Positions 1 to 9,112 of a stretch of 64,000 bases of DNA are shown here, in pieces. Source of the stretch: Pseudomonas paraeruginosa PA7 (GTDB taxonomy: Bacteria > Pseudomonadota > Gammaproteobacteria > Pseudomonadales > Pseudomonadaceae); the NCBI RefSeq assembly GCF_000017205.1, contig NC_009656.1, positions 3,910,001 to 3,974,000 of the forward strand. The letters are read 5' to 3'. How positions within the stretch are numbered: position 1 is the stretch's first letter; each line of letters starts with the position of its first letter. The translations under genes and the position numbers were made by a program. The notes under the pieces are model-generated. The model saw nothing but the letters and a program-made list of their open reading frames with translations, did not search any database and had not been told where the DNA came from.

Positions 1-747
1 CTGTACATCGGCACCATCGTCTTCTCCGTCGGCTACCTGGTCCTGTACCCGGGCCTGGGCAACTGGAAAGGCGTGCTGCCGGGCTACGAGGGCGGCTGGA
101 CCCAGGACAAGCAGTGGGAACGCGAGATGAACATCGCCCAGGAGAAATACGGGCCGATCTTCGCCAAGTACGCCGCCATGCCCATCGAGGAAGTGGCCAA
201 GGACGAGCACGCCATGAAGATGGGCAGCCGCATGTTCGCCACCTACTGCTCGATCTGCCACGGTTCCGACGCCAAGGGCGCCCTCGGCTTCCCCAACCTG
301 GCCGACAACGAGTGGCGCTGGGGCGGTGACCCGCAGAGCATCGAGACCACCATCCTCGGCGGTCGCCACGCGATCATGGCGGCCTGGGGCGATATCCTCG
401 GCGAGGACGGGGTGAAGAACGTCGCCGCCTACGTCCGCACCGAGCTCGCCGGACTGAAGCTGCCGGAAGGCACCAAGGCCGACGTCGAGGCCGGCAGGCA
501 GATCTTCTCGGTCAACTGCGTCGCCTGCCACGGCCCGGAAGGCAAGGGTACCGCCCTGGTCGGCGCGCCGAACCTGACCAACCCCGGCGCGTTCATCTAC
601 GGCTCCAGCTACGCCCAGCTGCAACAGACCATCCGCCACGGCCGCCAGGGCCAGATGCCGGCCCAGGAACCCTACCTGGGCAAGGAAAAGGTGCACATCC
701 TGGCCGCCTACATCTACAACCTGTCGCACAACCAGGGCGCCAACTGA
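1..747 (+). CDS. ccoP2: cbb3 oxidase subunit CcoP, second copy (5' truncated by window edge)
   Basis: Diheme c-type subunit of cbb3 cytochrome c oxidase, which passes electrons from cytochrome c to the CcoN core. The reading frame is open from base 1, so the N-terminus and first membrane segment lie outside the window. Visible parts are the end of the second membrane helix, then two periplasmic heme c sites, CSICH (near base 250) and CVACH (near base 520). It is very similar to CcoP1 further on, marking one of two tandem cco operons. The Met-containing loop after the first heme reads AIMAAWG here and AAMPAWG in CcoP1. By gene order this is the last gene of the cco2 operon. Confidence 0.95.
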   Translation: MYIGTIVFSVGYLVLYPGLGNWKGVLPGYEGGWTQDKQWEREMNIAQEKYGPIFAKYAAMPIEEVAKDEHAMKMGSRMFATYCSICHGSDAKGALGFPNLADNEWRWGGDPQSIETTILGGRHAIMAAWGDILGEDGVKNVAAYVRTELAGLKLPEGTKADVEAGRQIFSVNCVACHGPEGKGTALVGAPNLTNPGAFIYGSSYAQLQQTIRHGRQGQMPAQEPYLGKEKVHILAAYIYNLSHNQGAN

Positions 748-758
748 CCCTCCCCCCA

Positions 759-780
759 CCCGCGCCCTTCCGGGCGCGGG
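759..780 (+). terminator. GC hairpin after ccoP2
   Basis: Perfect 9-bp stem CCCGCGCCC / GGGCGCGGG with a TTCC tetraloop, 12 bases after the stop codon. No T-run follows, so it may be a weak or Rho-assisted end, or a 3' stabiliser of the cco2 transcript. Confidence 0.45.
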
Positions 781-1029
781 TCCCTCCTCCGGTCTCAGAC
801 CTTAGTCCCAGGCGGCGCGACGAAGTGTCGCAGCAGCGGGCGCCTTTCCTACCCATCCATTTCAATCGCGTCTAAGCTGCTCTGCATTCGTCTCTCTCCG
901 GCAGAGCGACGGGACACCTAACTTCACCGGTCGAACCCACTCGACCGGATAGCGCCAAAAAGCCATCCGGCCGCCTTGGAAAGCGCTTCGAAGCAGGCAT
1001 CAAACTGGCGCCGCCCCTGGCCTGGCGCG

Positions 1030-1058
1030 TTGCAATGCCCACCCGCTTTCTCCATACT
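1030..1058 (+). promoter_or_regulatory. possible sigma70 promoter of ccoN1
   Basis: TTGCAA (1030-1035) and CATACT (1053-1058) are separated by 17 bp and lie about 50 bp upstream of the ccoN1 ATG. Chosen by eye only. Confidence 0.35.
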
Positions 1059-1110
1059 TGCCGCCGATTTTTTGTCCCTAAAAAAGTCCATTAACCGTGG
1101 AACCCCTAGC

Positions 1111-2538
1111 ATGAGCACAGCAATCAGTCAGACTGCTTATAACTATAAGGTGGTCCGCCAGTTCGCCGTTATGACGGTGGTCTGGGGGGTCATTGGAATG
1201 GGTCTCGGTGTCCTGATCGCCGCCCAACTGGTATGGCCCGAATTGAACTTCGACCTGCCGTGGACGAGCTTCGGCCGCCTTCGCCCCCTGCACACCAACG
1301 CGGTGATCTTCGCCTTCGGTGGGTGCGCCCTCTTCGCCACGTCGTACTACGTGGTGCAACGTACCTCGCAAGCCCGACTGATTTCAGACACGCTGGCGTC
1401 CTTCACCTTCTGGGGTTGGCAGGCCGTGATCGTGGGCGCCGTGCTGACCCTGCCGCAGGGTTTCACCACCTCCAAGGAATACGCCGAACTGGAATGGCCG
1501 CTGGCCATCCTCCTGGCGATCGTCTGGATCACCTACGCGATCGTGTTCTTCGGCACCATCGTCAAGCGCAAGGTCAAGCACATCTATGTGGGCAACTGGT
1601 TCTACGGTGCCTTCATCCTGGTGACGGCGATGCTGCACATCGTCAACCACATGTCGCTGCCGGTCAGCTGGTTCAAGTCCTACTCGGCCTACTCCGGCGC
1701 CACCGATGCCATGGTCCAGTGGTGGTACGGCCACAACGCCGTGGGCTTCTTCCTGACCACCGGCTTCCTCGGCATGATGTACTACTTCGTGCCCAAGCAG
1801 GCCGAGCGTCCGGTCTATTCCTATCGCCTGTCCATCGTCCACTTCTGGGCGCTGATCTCCCTGTACATCTGGGCCGGCCCGCACCACCTGCACTACACCG
1901 CGCTGCCGGACTGGGCGCAGTCGCTGGGCATGGTGATGTCGCTGATCCTCCTGGCGCCGAGCTGGGGCGGCATGATCAACGGCATGATGACCCTCTCCGG
2001 CGCCTGGCATAAGCTGCGCACCGACCCGATCCTGCGCTTCCTGGTGGTATCCCTGGCCTTCTACGGCATGTCCACCTTCGAAGGCCCGATGATGGCGATC
2101 AAGACCGTCAACGCCCTCTCCCACTACACCGACTGGACCATCGGCCACGTCCATGCCGGCGCCCTCGGCTGGGTGGCGATGATCTCCATCGGCTCGCTCT
2201 ACCACCTGATCCCGAAAGTCTTCGGCCGTCCGCAGATGCACAGCATCGGCCTGATCAACGCGCACTTCTGGCTGGCCACCATCGGCACCGTGCTGTACAT
2301 CGCCTCGATGTGGGTCAACGGCATCACCCAGGGCCTGATGTGGCGCGCGGTCAACGAGGACGGCACGCTGACCTACTCCTTCGTTGAAGCACTGGTCGCA
2401 AGCCACCCGGGCTTCATCGTGCGCATGATCGGCGGTGGCTTCTTCCTCACCGGCATGCTGCTGATGGCCTACAACACCTGGCGCACCGTGCGTGCGGCCA
2501 AGCCGGCCGAATACGAAGCCGCCGCGCAGATCGCCTGA
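1111..2538 (+). CDS. ccoN1: cbb3 cytochrome c oxidase catalytic subunit CcoN1
   Basis: Integral membrane heme-copper oxidase core (475 aa) that reduces O2 to water with high affinity and pumps protons. The sequence is strongly hydrophobic, with about 12 helices and conserved metal-ligand histidines: H61 in LHTNAVIF, the WYGHNAVGF segment (CuB region), GPHHLHY, and [10 protein letters not shown] near residue 345. An in-frame ATG at 976 would add 45 residues of poor, non-hydrophobic sequence. The ATG at 1111 gives the family N-terminus ([15 protein letters not shown]), so I chose it. First gene of the ccoNOQP operon, followed 14 bp later by ccoO1. Confidence 0.97.
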   Translation: MSTAISQTAYNYKVVRQFAVMTVVWGVIGMGLGVLIAAQLVWPELNFDLPWTSFGRLRPLHTNAVIFAFGGCALFATSYYVVQRTSQARLISDTLASFTFWGWQAVIVGAVLTLPQGFTTSKEYAELEWPLAILLAIVWITYAIVFFGTIVKRKVKHIYVGNWFYGAFILVTAMLHIVNHMSLPVSWFKSYSAYSGATDAMVQWWYGHNAVGFFLTTGFLGMMYYFVPKQAERPVYSYRLSIVHFWALISLYIWAGPHHLHYTALPDWAQSLGMVMSLILLAPSWGGMINGMMTLSGAWHKLRTDPILRFLVVSLAFYGMSTFEGPMMAIKTVNALSHYTDWTIGHVHAGALGWVAMISIGSLYHLIPKVFGRPQMHSIGLINAHFWLATIGTVLYIASMWVNGITQGLMWRAVNEDGTLTYSFVEALVASHPGFIVRMIGGGFFLTGMLLMAYNTWRTVRAAKPAEYEAAAQIA

Positions 2539-2552
2539 GGAGCCCGACGTAA

Positions 2553-3164
2553 ATGAAGAACCACGAAATACTCGAGAAGAACGTCGGCCTGCTGGCCATC
2601 TTCATGGTGATCGCCGTCAGCATCGGCGGCCTGACCCAGATCGTGCCGCTGTTCTTCCAGGACGTGACCAATACCCCGGTCGAAGGCATGAAGCCGCGCA
2701 CCGCCCTGGAACTGGAAGGCCGCGACATCTACATCCGCGAAGGCTGCGTCGGCTGCCACTCGCAGATGGTCCGTCCGTTCCGTGCCGAAACCGAACGCTA
2801 CGGCCACTACTCGGTCGCCGGTGAGAGCGTCTGGGACCACCCGTTCCTGTGGGGTTCCAAGCGTACCGGCCCGGACCTGGCCCGCGTCGGCGGCCGTTAC
2901 TCCGACGACTGGCACCGCGCGCACCTGTACAACCCGCGCAACGTGGTACCCGAGTCGAAGATGCCTGCCTACCCGTGGCTGGTAGAGAACAAGCTTGATG
3001 GCAAGGACACCGCCACCAAGATGGAAGTCCTGCGCAAGCTGGGCGTGCCTTACACCGACGAGGACATCGCCGGTGCACGTGAAGCCGTGAAGGGCAAGAC
3101 CGAGATGGACGCCCTGGTGGCGTTCCTTCAAGGCCTGGGAACCTCTATCAAGAGCAAACGGTGA
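2553..3164 (+). CDS. ccoO1: cbb3 oxidase monoheme subunit CcoO1
   Basis: Membrane-anchored monoheme cytochrome c (203 aa) that relays electrons between CcoP and CcoN. One N-terminal anchor (about residues 10-35) is followed by a periplasmic domain with heme site C65-VG-C68-H69. The later KMPAYPWL segment carries the likely axial Met. The start follows ccoN1 by 14 bp with a GAGG-containing ribosome site, and the end overlaps or abuts ccoQ1. Length and motifs are typical of the family. Confidence 0.97.
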   Translation: MKNHEILEKNVGLLAIFMVIAVSIGGLTQIVPLFFQDVTNTPVEGMKPRTALELEGRDIYIREGCVGCHSQMVRPFRAETERYGHYSVAGESVWDHPFLWGSKRTGPDLARVGGRYSDDWHRAHLYNPRNVVPESKMPAYPWLVENKLDGKDTATKMEVLRKLGVPYTDEDIAGAREAVKGKTEMDALVAFLQGLGTSIKSKR

Positions 3165-3169
3165 GTGTG

Positions 3170-3355
3170 ATGGATATCGGGACTCTGCGTGGACTGGGCA
3201 CCGTGGTGATCATGGTCGCCTTCATCGGCCTGGTGATCTGGGCCTACAGCGGCAAGCGCAAGAAGAGCTTCGACGAAGCGACGATGCTGCCCTTCGCAGA
3301 CGACCCCGAAGCCAAAAAGCACGTCGAGCAAGCTTCTAGGAGTAACAAAGAATGA
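3170..3355 (+). CDS. ccoQ1: cbb3 oxidase small subunit CcoQ1
   Basis: Small single-helix membrane protein (61 aa from ATG 3170) that stabilises the cbb3 complex. One hydrophobic segment (about residues 8-27) is followed by a basic KRKKS stretch and an acidic cytoplasmic tail. The frame is also open from GTG 3161, which overlaps the ccoO1 stop and has AAGAG six bases upstream, so a 64-aa form is possible. I prefer the ATG because [10 protein letters not shown] is the usual family start. Its stop overlaps the ccoP1 ATG (ATGA). Confidence 0.9.
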   Translation: MDIGTLRGLGTVVIMVAFIGLVIWAYSGKRKKSFDEATMLPFADDPEAKKHVEQASRSNKE

Positions 3356-4308
3356 CGACCTTCTGGAGTCTGTACATTACAGCTCTCACCCTCGGCACCC
3401 TGCTGGCGCTGACCTGGCTGATCTTCGCCACCCGCAAGGGCCAGCGCAGCAGCACCACCGACGAGACCGTGGGCCACTCCTACGACGGCATCGAGGAGTA
3501 CGACAACCCGCTGCCGAAGTGGTGGTTCATGCTGTTCGTCGGCACCCTGGTGTTCGCCGTGGGCTACCTGGCCCTGTACCCGGGCCTGGGCACCTGGAAA
3601 GGCCTGATGCCGGGCTACCAGTCCGCCGACGAGTTCGCCGACAAGGAAAAAGGCTGGACCGGCGTCCACCAGTGGGAAAAGGAAATGGCCAAGGCCGACG
3701 AGAAGTACGGCCCGATCTTCGCCAAGTTCGCCGCGATGCCCATCGAGGAAGTCGCCAAGGATCCGCAGGCGGTGAAAATGGGCGGTCGCCTGTTCGCCTC
3801 CAACTGCTCGATCTGCCATGGCTCCGACGCCAAGGGCGCCTACGGCTTCCCCAACCTGACCGACGCCGACTGGCGCTGGGGCGGCGAGCCGGAAACCATC
3901 AAGACCACCATCATGGCTGGCCGCCACGCCGCCATGCCGGCCTGGGGTGAAGTGATCGGCGAGGAAGGCGTGAAGAACGTCGCCGCTTTCGTCCTCACCC
4001 AGATGGATGGCCGTAAGCTGCCGGAAGGCGCCAAGGCGGACATCGAGGCCGGCAAGCAGGTCTTCGCTACCACCTGCGTCGCCTGCCACGGTCCGGAAGG
4101 CAAGGGCACCCCGGCGATGGGCGCTCCCGATCTGACCCACCCCGGCGCGTTCATCTACGGCTCCAGCTTCGCGCAACTGCAGCAGACCATCCGCTACGGT
4201 CGCCAGGGTGTGATGCCGGCGCAACAGGAACACCTGGGCAACGACAAGGTGCACCTGCTGGCCGCCTACGTATACAGCCTGTCGCACGGCGAGAAGAGCG
4301 CCGAATAA
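3352..4308 (+). CDS. ccoP1: cbb3 oxidase diheme subunit CcoP1
   Basis: Electron-entry subunit of the first cbb3 oxidase (318 aa). Two N-terminal membrane helices (about residues 5-26 and 57-77) are followed by two periplasmic cytochrome c domains, with heme sites C152-SI-C155-H156 and C242-VA-C245-H246. The first domain has an MPAWG Met-ligand loop near 194. Translation is coupled to ccoQ1 through a 4-base overlap. A clear intrinsic terminator follows. It is nearly identical over long stretches to the partial copy at the left edge of the window, which fits tandem duplication of the operon. Confidence 0.97.
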   Translation: MTTFWSLYITALTLGTLLALTWLIFATRKGQRSSTTDETVGHSYDGIEEYDNPLPKWWFMLFVGTLVFAVGYLALYPGLGTWKGLMPGYQSADEFADKEKGWTGVHQWEKEMAKADEKYGPIFAKFAAMPIEEVAKDPQAVKMGGRLFASNCSICHGSDAKGAYGFPNLTDADWRWGGEPETIKTTIMAGRHAAMPAWGEVIGEEGVKNVAAFVLTQMDGRKLPEGAKADIEAGKQVFATTCVACHGPEGKGTPAMGAPDLTHPGAFIYGSSFAQLQQTIRYGRQGVMPAQQEHLGNDKVHLLAAYVYSLSHGEKSAE

Positions 4309-4331
4309 GCGCTCCCTCCCCCACGACCCAG

Positions 4332-4362
4332 ACGGCGCCGGCAACCCCGGCGCCGTTTTATT
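4332..4362 (+). terminator. intrinsic terminator of ccoNOQP1
   Basis: Perfect 10-bp stem ACGGCGCCGG (4332-4341) / CCGGCGCCGT (4347-4356) with loop CAACC, followed by TTTATTTT. It sits 23 bases after the ccoP1 stop. Confidence 0.88.
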
Positions 4363-4426
4363 TTGTGCAAAAGAACAGTGCGAATGGGACAATACGCGAC
4401 CAAAAGTCGCACAGTTACCGCAAAAA

Positions 4427-4449
4427 GCCTGATAGATCAGGCGTATAAT
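4427..4449 (+). promoter_or_regulatory. ccoG promoter region: dyad plus consensus -10
   Basis: A consensus TATAAT lies at 4444-4449, about 77 bp before ccoG. Immediately upstream is a dyad GCCTGAT-AG-ATCAGGC (4427-4442) that would occupy the -35/-10 spacer. The half-site spacing is 2, not the 4 of an ANR/FNR box, so another regulator is implied. A second short inverted repeat, GCGAC-CAAAA-GTCGC, lies at 4396-4410. No good -35 is visible. Confidence 0.5.
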
Positions 4450-4525
4450 CAGTAGGCGTGCAACTATTTTCTGACCCTGTCGGCATGTACCGGCCGGGCG
4501 CCCCCCACTGCCGTGGTACGCACTG

Positions 4526-5941
4526 ATGAGCAAACAGATTCCCGTTCAAGACGTCACCCCGCCTGCCAAGGGCGACACCAATGACAACGATCTCTACGCC
4601 AAGCGCGAGAAGATCTACACCCGGGCCTTCACCGGTATCTTCCGCCGACTGCGCATGGTGGGCGGTGCGGCGCTCTTCCTCCTCTACTTCGGTACCGTCT
4701 GGCTCAACTGGAGCGGCCGCCAGGCCGTCTGGTGGGACCTACCCGAGCGCAAGTTCTACATCTTCGGCGCCACCTTCTGGCCGCAGGACTTCATGCTGCT
4801 GTCCTGGCTGCTGATCGTCTGCGCCTTCGGCCTGTTCTTCATCACCGTCTTCGCCGGCCGCGTCTGGTGCGGCTACACCTGCCCGCAGAGCGTGTGGACC
4901 TGGATCTTCATGTGGTGCGAGAAGGTCACCGAAGGCGACCGCAACCAGCGCATCAAGCTGGACAAGGCCCCGATGAGCGGCAACAAGCTGCTGCGCAAGA
5001 CCGCCAAGCACAGCCTGTGGCTGCTGATCGGCCTGGTCACCGGCCTGACCTTCGTCGGCTACTTCTCGCCGATCCGCGAGCTGATCCCCGAGCTGCTGAC
5101 CGGCCAGGCCGACGGCTGGGCCTACTTCTGGGTCGGCTTCTTCACGCTCGCCACCTACGGCAACGCCGGCTGGCTGCGCGAGCAGGTGTGCATCTACATG
5201 TGCCCCTACGCGCGCTTCCAGAGCGTGATGTTCGACAAGGACACCCTGATCGTCTCCTATGACCCGCGTCGCGGCGAGAAACGCGGCCCGCGCAAGAAGT
5301 CGCTGGACTACAAGGCCCAGGGCCTGGGCGACTGCATCGACTGCACCATGTGCGTGCAGGTCTGCCCGACCGGCATCGACATCCGCGACGGCCTGCAGAT
5401 CGAATGCATCGGCTGCGCCGCGTGCATCGACGCCTGCGACAGCATCATGGAGAAGATGAACTACCCGAAAGGGCTGATCAGCTACACCACCGAGCACAAC
5501 CTCAATGGCCAGAAGACCCACCTGGCCCGGCCGCGCCTGATCGGCTACGCCATCGCCCTGGTGCTGATGATCTCCGCCCTGATCACCGCGGTGATCCTGC
5601 GTCCGCTGGTCGGCTTCGACGTCAGCAAGGACCGCGTGCTCTGCCGCGAGAACGAACTCGGCCGCATCGAGAACGTGTACAGCCTGAAGATCATGAACAA
5701 GGATCAGCAGGACCACACCTACATCCTCGGCGCCAAGGGCCTCGAAGGCCTGACCCTGGAGGGCCGGCGCGAGCTGAAGGTGGCGGCGGGCGACATCCTC
5801 AACCTGCCGATGGAACTGTCCATCGACCCGGAGAAGCTGCCTTCCACCACCAACGAGATCGTCTTCACCATCGAGTCGGCCGACGACCCGAGCATCCATA
5901 AAGAAGCGAAGAGTCGCTTCATTGGCCCACGCACCCGTTGA
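4526..5941 (+). CDS. ccoG: cbb3 oxidase assembly protein CcoG (RdxA/FixG type)
   Basis: Membrane-bound iron-sulfur protein (471 aa) of the CcoG/RdxA/FixG family, implicated in copper reduction during cbb3 assembly. It has several membrane helices in the first 230 residues, with a WCGYTCPQ motif near 114 and CIYMCPYARFQ near 225. Two 4Fe-4S ferredoxin-like motifs follow (CIDCTMCVQVCP near 270 and CIGCAACIDAC near 294), then one more helix and an Ig-like C-terminal domain. It starts the ccoGHIS assembly operon and overlaps the ccoH region at its stop. Confidence 0.95.
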   Translation: MSKQIPVQDVTPPAKGDTNDNDLYAKREKIYTRAFTGIFRRLRMVGGAALFLLYFGTVWLNWSGRQAVWWDLPERKFYIFGATFWPQDFMLLSWLLIVCAFGLFFITVFAGRVWCGYTCPQSVWTWIFMWCEKVTEGDRNQRIKLDKAPMSGNKLLRKTAKHSLWLLIGLVTGLTFVGYFSPIRELIPELLTGQADGWAYFWVGFFTLATYGNAGWLREQVCIYMCPYARFQSVMFDKDTLIVSYDPRRGEKRGPRKKSLDYKAQGLGDCIDCTMCVQVCPTGIDIRDGLQIECIGCAACIDACDSIMEKMNYPKGLISYTTEHNLNGQKTHLARPRLIGYAIALVLMISALITAVILRPLVGFDVSKDRVLCRENELGRIENVYSLKIMNKDQQDHTYILGAKGLEGLTLEGRRELKVAAGDILNLPMELSIDPEKLPSTTNEIVFTIESADDPSIHKEAKSRFIGPRTR

Positions 5942-5952
5942 GTAACTTGAGC

Positions 5953-6492
5953 ATGCAGTCCGAGACCCACCCTCAACCCTGGTACAAACACTTCTGGGCC
6001 TGGTTCATCGTGGCCCTCCTGGCGACCTCGGTGGTGCTCGGGCTGAGCCTGGTCACCATCGCGGTGCGCAACCAGGACACCCTGGTCACCGACAACTACT
6101 ACGAGGCCGGCAAGGGCATCAACCGCTCCCTCGAACGCGAGAACCTGGCCGTGCGCCTGCAGGTGCACGCCAAGGTCAAGGTCGACGACCTGACCGGCGA
6201 AGTCGAAGTGCGCCTGACCGGCAACAGCCGCCCGGAGCAGCTCACCCTCAACCTGATCTCGCCGACCCAGCCGGAGAAGGACCGCCGCGTCGAACTGCTG
6301 CGCAGCGCTTCCGAGCGCGACCGCTACGTCGGCCAGTTGACCGACGCCGTCGAGGGTCGCCGCTTCGTCGAGCTGCTCGGCCAGGAAGGCAGCGGCCAGT
6401 GGCGCCTGTTCGAGGAAGAGGTGGTATCGCCGACCGTGGTCATGGAGCTGGGCGACGAGCCGCTCCAGGGAGCAGAAGCGAAGCGCCCATGA
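5953..6492 (+). CDS. ccoH: cbb3 oxidase assembly protein CcoH (FixH family)
   Basis: Single-span assembly protein (179 aa) of the FixH/CcoH family that associates with CcoN during maturation. One hydrophobic helix (about residues 13-37) is followed by the family motif LVTDNYYEAGKGIN and a periplasmic domain. Start uncertain: TTG at 5938 overlaps the ccoG stop and would add five residues. I prefer ATG 5953. The stop overlaps the ATG of ccoI (ATGA), so the two are translationally coupled. Confidence 0.9.
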   Translation: MQSETHPQPWYKHFWAWFIVALLATSVVLGLSLVTIAVRNQDTLVTDNYYEAGKGINRSLERENLAVRLQVHAKVKVDDLTGEVEVRLTGNSRPEQLTLNLISPTQPEKDRRVELLRSASERDRYVGQLTDAVEGRRFVELLGQEGSGQWRLFEEEVVSPTVVMELGDEPLQGAEAKRP

Positions 6493-8924
6493 GCGCCCCC
6501 CTGCCCTGCTACCACTGCGGCCTGCCGGTTCCCGCCGGCAGCCGCTTCGAGGCCCGCGTGCTCGGCGAGACGCGGGCCATGTGCTGTCCGGGCTGCCAGG
6601 CGGTGGCCGAGGCCATCGTCGCCGGCGGCCTGGAAGGCTACTACCGGCACCGCAGCGAGAATGCCGCCAACCCCGAGGCGCTGCCCAAGGCGCTCAGCGA
6701 GGAGTTGCAGCTCTACGACCGCCCGGACGTACAGGGCGGCTTCGTCCAGCACGCGGGCGAGCTGGCCGAAACCAGCCTGATCATCGAGGGCATCAGTTGC
6801 GCCGCCTGTGGCTGGCTGATCGAAAAGCACCTGCGCCAGTTACCCGCCGTCGCCGAAGCGCGGCTCAACCTGTCCAACCATCGCCTGCACGTGCGCTGGC
6901 AGGACAGCCAGCTGCCGCTCAGCCAGTTGCTTGGCGAACTGCGCCAGATCGGCTACGCCGGCCATCCCTACCAGCCGGATCGCGCGGCCGAGCAACTGGC
7001 CGTGGAGAACCGTCGCGCCCTGCGCCAGCTCGGGGTCGCCGGGCTGCTGTGGATCCAGGTGATGATGGCGGTGATGGCGACCTGGCCGGAATTCAACCTC
7101 GACCTTTCCGCCGGCATGGACCGCATCCTGCGCTGGGTCAGCCTGATCCTCACCACGCCGATCGTCTTCTACTGCTGCGGACAGTTCTTCCGCGGCGCCC
7201 TGCGCGACCTGCGCACCCGCCACCTGACCATGGACGTCTCGGTGTCCCTGGCCATCGGCGGCGCCTATGTCGCCGGTATCTGGTCAACGGTCACCGGCCA
7301 GGGCGAACTGTATTTCGACGCGGTCGGCATGTTCGCCCTGTTCCTGCTCGCCGGGCGCTACCTCGAACGCCGCGCGCGGGAACGCACCGCCGCCTCCACC
7401 GCGCAACTGGTCAACCTGCTGCCGGCCTCCTGCCTGCGCCTGGACGCCGCCAACCAGAGCGAACGCATCCTGCTCCGCGAGCTGCGCATCGGCGATCGCA
7501 TCCTGGTGCCACCGGGCGCCGTGCTGCCGGCCGACGGGATGATCCTCGACGGCCAGTCCAGCGTCGACGAATCGCTGCTCACCGGCGAGTACCTGCCCCG
7601 CCCGCGCCAGGCCGGCGACACGGTCACCGGCGGCACTCTCAATGTCGAAGGCCCGCTGACCGTCGAGGTCGCCGCCCTCGGCGACGACAGCCGCCTGTCC
7701 GCCATCGTCCGCCTGCTGGAACGCGCCCAGGCGGACAAGCCGCGCCTGGCGGAACTGGCCGACAAGGTGGCGCAGTGGTTCCTGCTGATCGTCCTGCTGG
7801 TGGCGGCCATCGTCGGCGCGCTGTGGTGGCAGGTCGACCACCAGCGCGCCTTCTGGGTGGTGCTTTCGCTGCTGGTCGCCACCTGCCCGTGCGCGCTGTC
7901 CCTGGCCACGCCCACCGCCCTCACCGCCGCTACCGGCAGCCTGCACAAGCTCGGCCTGCTGATCACCCGCGGGCATGTGCTGGAAGGGTTGAACCATATC
8001 GACACGGTGATCTTCGACAAGACCGGCACCCTCACCGAAGGCCGCCTGACGCTCAAGCAGGTGCAGCCCCTGCGCGATCTCGACGCAGATCGCTGCCTGG
8101 CGCTCGCCGCCGCCCTCGAGAACCGTTCCGAACACCCCATCGCCCGCGCCTTCGGCCGCGCCCCGGAGGCTGCCGAAAGCGTCGAGAGCCACCCTGGGCT
8201 GGGCCTCGAAGGCCTGGTCGAAGGCCGCCGCCTGCGCATCGGCCAGGCCGCGTTCGTCAGCGAGCTCAGCGCCGGCGCCATACCGGCGATGCCCGGCGAC
8301 TCCGGGCAGTGGCTGCTGCTCGGCGACGAACAGGGTCCGCTGGCCTGGTTCGGTCTCGACGACCGCCTGCGCGGCGACGCCCCCGCCCTGCTCGCCGCCT
8401 GCAAGGCCCGTGGCTGGCGCACCTTGCTGCTATCCGGCGACGCTTCGCCGATGGTCGCCAGCGTCGCCGCCGAGTTGGGCATCGACGAAGCCCATGGCGG
8501 CCTGACCCCGGACGACAAGCTGGCGATGCTCAGACGCCTGCACGAGGAAGGCCGCCGGGTCCTGATGCTGGGCGATGGCGTCAACGACGTGCCGGTACTC
8601 GCCGGCGCCGACATCAGCGTCGCCATGGGCAGCGCCACCGACCTGGCCAAGACCAGTGCCGACGCGGTACTCCTGTCCAATCGCCTGGACAGCCTGGTAC
8701 AGGCCTTCCGGCTGGCGCGCCGCACCCGTCACATCATCATCGAGAACCTGGCCTGGGCCAGCCTGTACAATGGCCTGGTGCTGCCCTTCGCCGCGCTCGG
8801 CTGGATCACCCCGGGCTGGGCGGCGATCGGCATGTCGGTCAGTTCGCTGCTGGTGGTGGTCAACGCCCTGCGCCTGACCCGAACCCCTTCGCCGAGGTCC
8901 GTATGGCCGCGCTCTACATCCTGA
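6489..8924 (+). CDS. ccoI: copper-transporting P-type ATPase CcoI
   Basis: P1B-type ATPase (811 aa) supplying copper for the CuB centre of the cbb3 oxidase. Domains in order: an N-terminal Cys-rich segment (CYHCG and CCPGC), a heavy-metal-associated domain (GISCAACGW near residue 103), membrane helices, the actuator motif TGEY, the transmembrane CPC metal site (ATCPCALSLATP near 465), phosphorylation motif DKTGTLTEG near 510, the HPIA nucleotide-binding motif, and GDGVND near 695. The frame is open further upstream, but ATG 6489 overlaps the ccoH stop and begins the expected Cys-rich domain. It overlaps ccoS by 22 bases. Confidence 0.96.
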   Translation: MSAPLPCYHCGLPVPAGSRFEARVLGETRAMCCPGCQAVAEAIVAGGLEGYYRHRSENAANPEALPKALSEELQLYDRPDVQGGFVQHAGELAETSLIIEGISCAACGWLIEKHLRQLPAVAEARLNLSNHRLHVRWQDSQLPLSQLLGELRQIGYAGHPYQPDRAAEQLAVENRRALRQLGVAGLLWIQVMMAVMATWPEFNLDLSAGMDRILRWVSLILTTPIVFYCCGQFFRGALRDLRTRHLTMDVSVSLAIGGAYVAGIWSTVTGQGELYFDAVGMFALFLLAGRYLERRARERTAASTAQLVNLLPASCLRLDAANQSERILLRELRIGDRILVPPGAVLPADGMILDGQSSVDESLLTGEYLPRPRQAGDTVTGGTLNVEGPLTVEVAALGDDSRLSAIVRLLERAQADKPRLAELADKVAQWFLLIVLLVAAIVGALWWQVDHQRAFWVVLSLLVATCPCALSLATPTALTAATGSLHKLGLLITRGHVLEGLNHIDTVIFDKTGTLTEGRLTLKQVQPLRDLDADRCLALAAALENRSEHPIARAFGRAPEAAESVESHPGLGLEGLVEGRRLRIGQAAFVSELSAGAIPAMPGDSGQWLLLGDEQGPLAWFGLDDRLRGDAPALLAACKARGWRTLLLSGDASPMVASVAAELGIDEAHGGLTPDDKLAMLRRLHEEGRRVLMLGDGVNDVPVLAGADISVAMGSATDLAKTSADAVLLSNRLDSLVQAFRLARRTRHIIIENLAWASLYNGLVLPFAALGWITPGWAAIGMSVSSLLVVVNALRLTRTPSPRSVWPRSTS

Positions 8925-9112
8925 TCCCCGTCGCGATCGTCATCGTCGCCATCGCCATCTACGTGTTCTTCTGGGCAGTGGACAGCGGCCAGTACGACGA
9001 TCTCGACGGCCCCGCCCACAGCATCCTCTTCGACGACGAGGACCCGAAGCACCAGGCCGGCGTCGACGAGGCGGAGAAGCCATCGAAACCCGAGGACCAA
9101 CCGCGTGGCTGA
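8903..9112 (+). CDS. ccoS: cbb3 oxidase maturation protein CcoS
   Basis: Small membrane protein (69 aa) of the CcoS/FixS family, required for cofactor insertion into CcoN. It has a single N-terminal helix (about residues 4-25), then the family motif FFWAVDSGQYDDLDGPAH and an acidic, lysine-rich tail. The start ATG lies inside the end of ccoI and the stop overlaps the GTG of the next gene, so three genes are read as a tightly coupled block. Confidence 0.94.
   Translation: MAALYILIPVAIVIVAIAIYVFFWAVDSGQYDDLDGPAHSILFDDEDPKHQAGVDEAEKPSKPEDQPRG

Larger units (their letters stand above)
748..1110. other. 363-bp spacer between the two cco operons
   Basis: No credible gene; short ORFs here lack a family or a ribosome site. 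It holds a GC hairpin just after ccoP2 and a possible promoter for ccoN1. I found no TTGAT-N4-ATCAA ANR box, which agrees with the cco1 operon being expressed constitutively and the upstream cco2 operon being the ANR-controlled one (recalled knowledge). Confidence 0.6.

Noticed and set aside
976..1110. N-terminal extension of ccoN1 from ATG 976
   Set aside because: The added 45 residues are unlike CcoN, and the region carries the likely promoter.
4429..4442. Possible ANR/FNR box before ccoG
   Set aside because: TGAT and ATCA are separated by 2 bases, while ANR needs 4. Kept only as an unidentified dyad.
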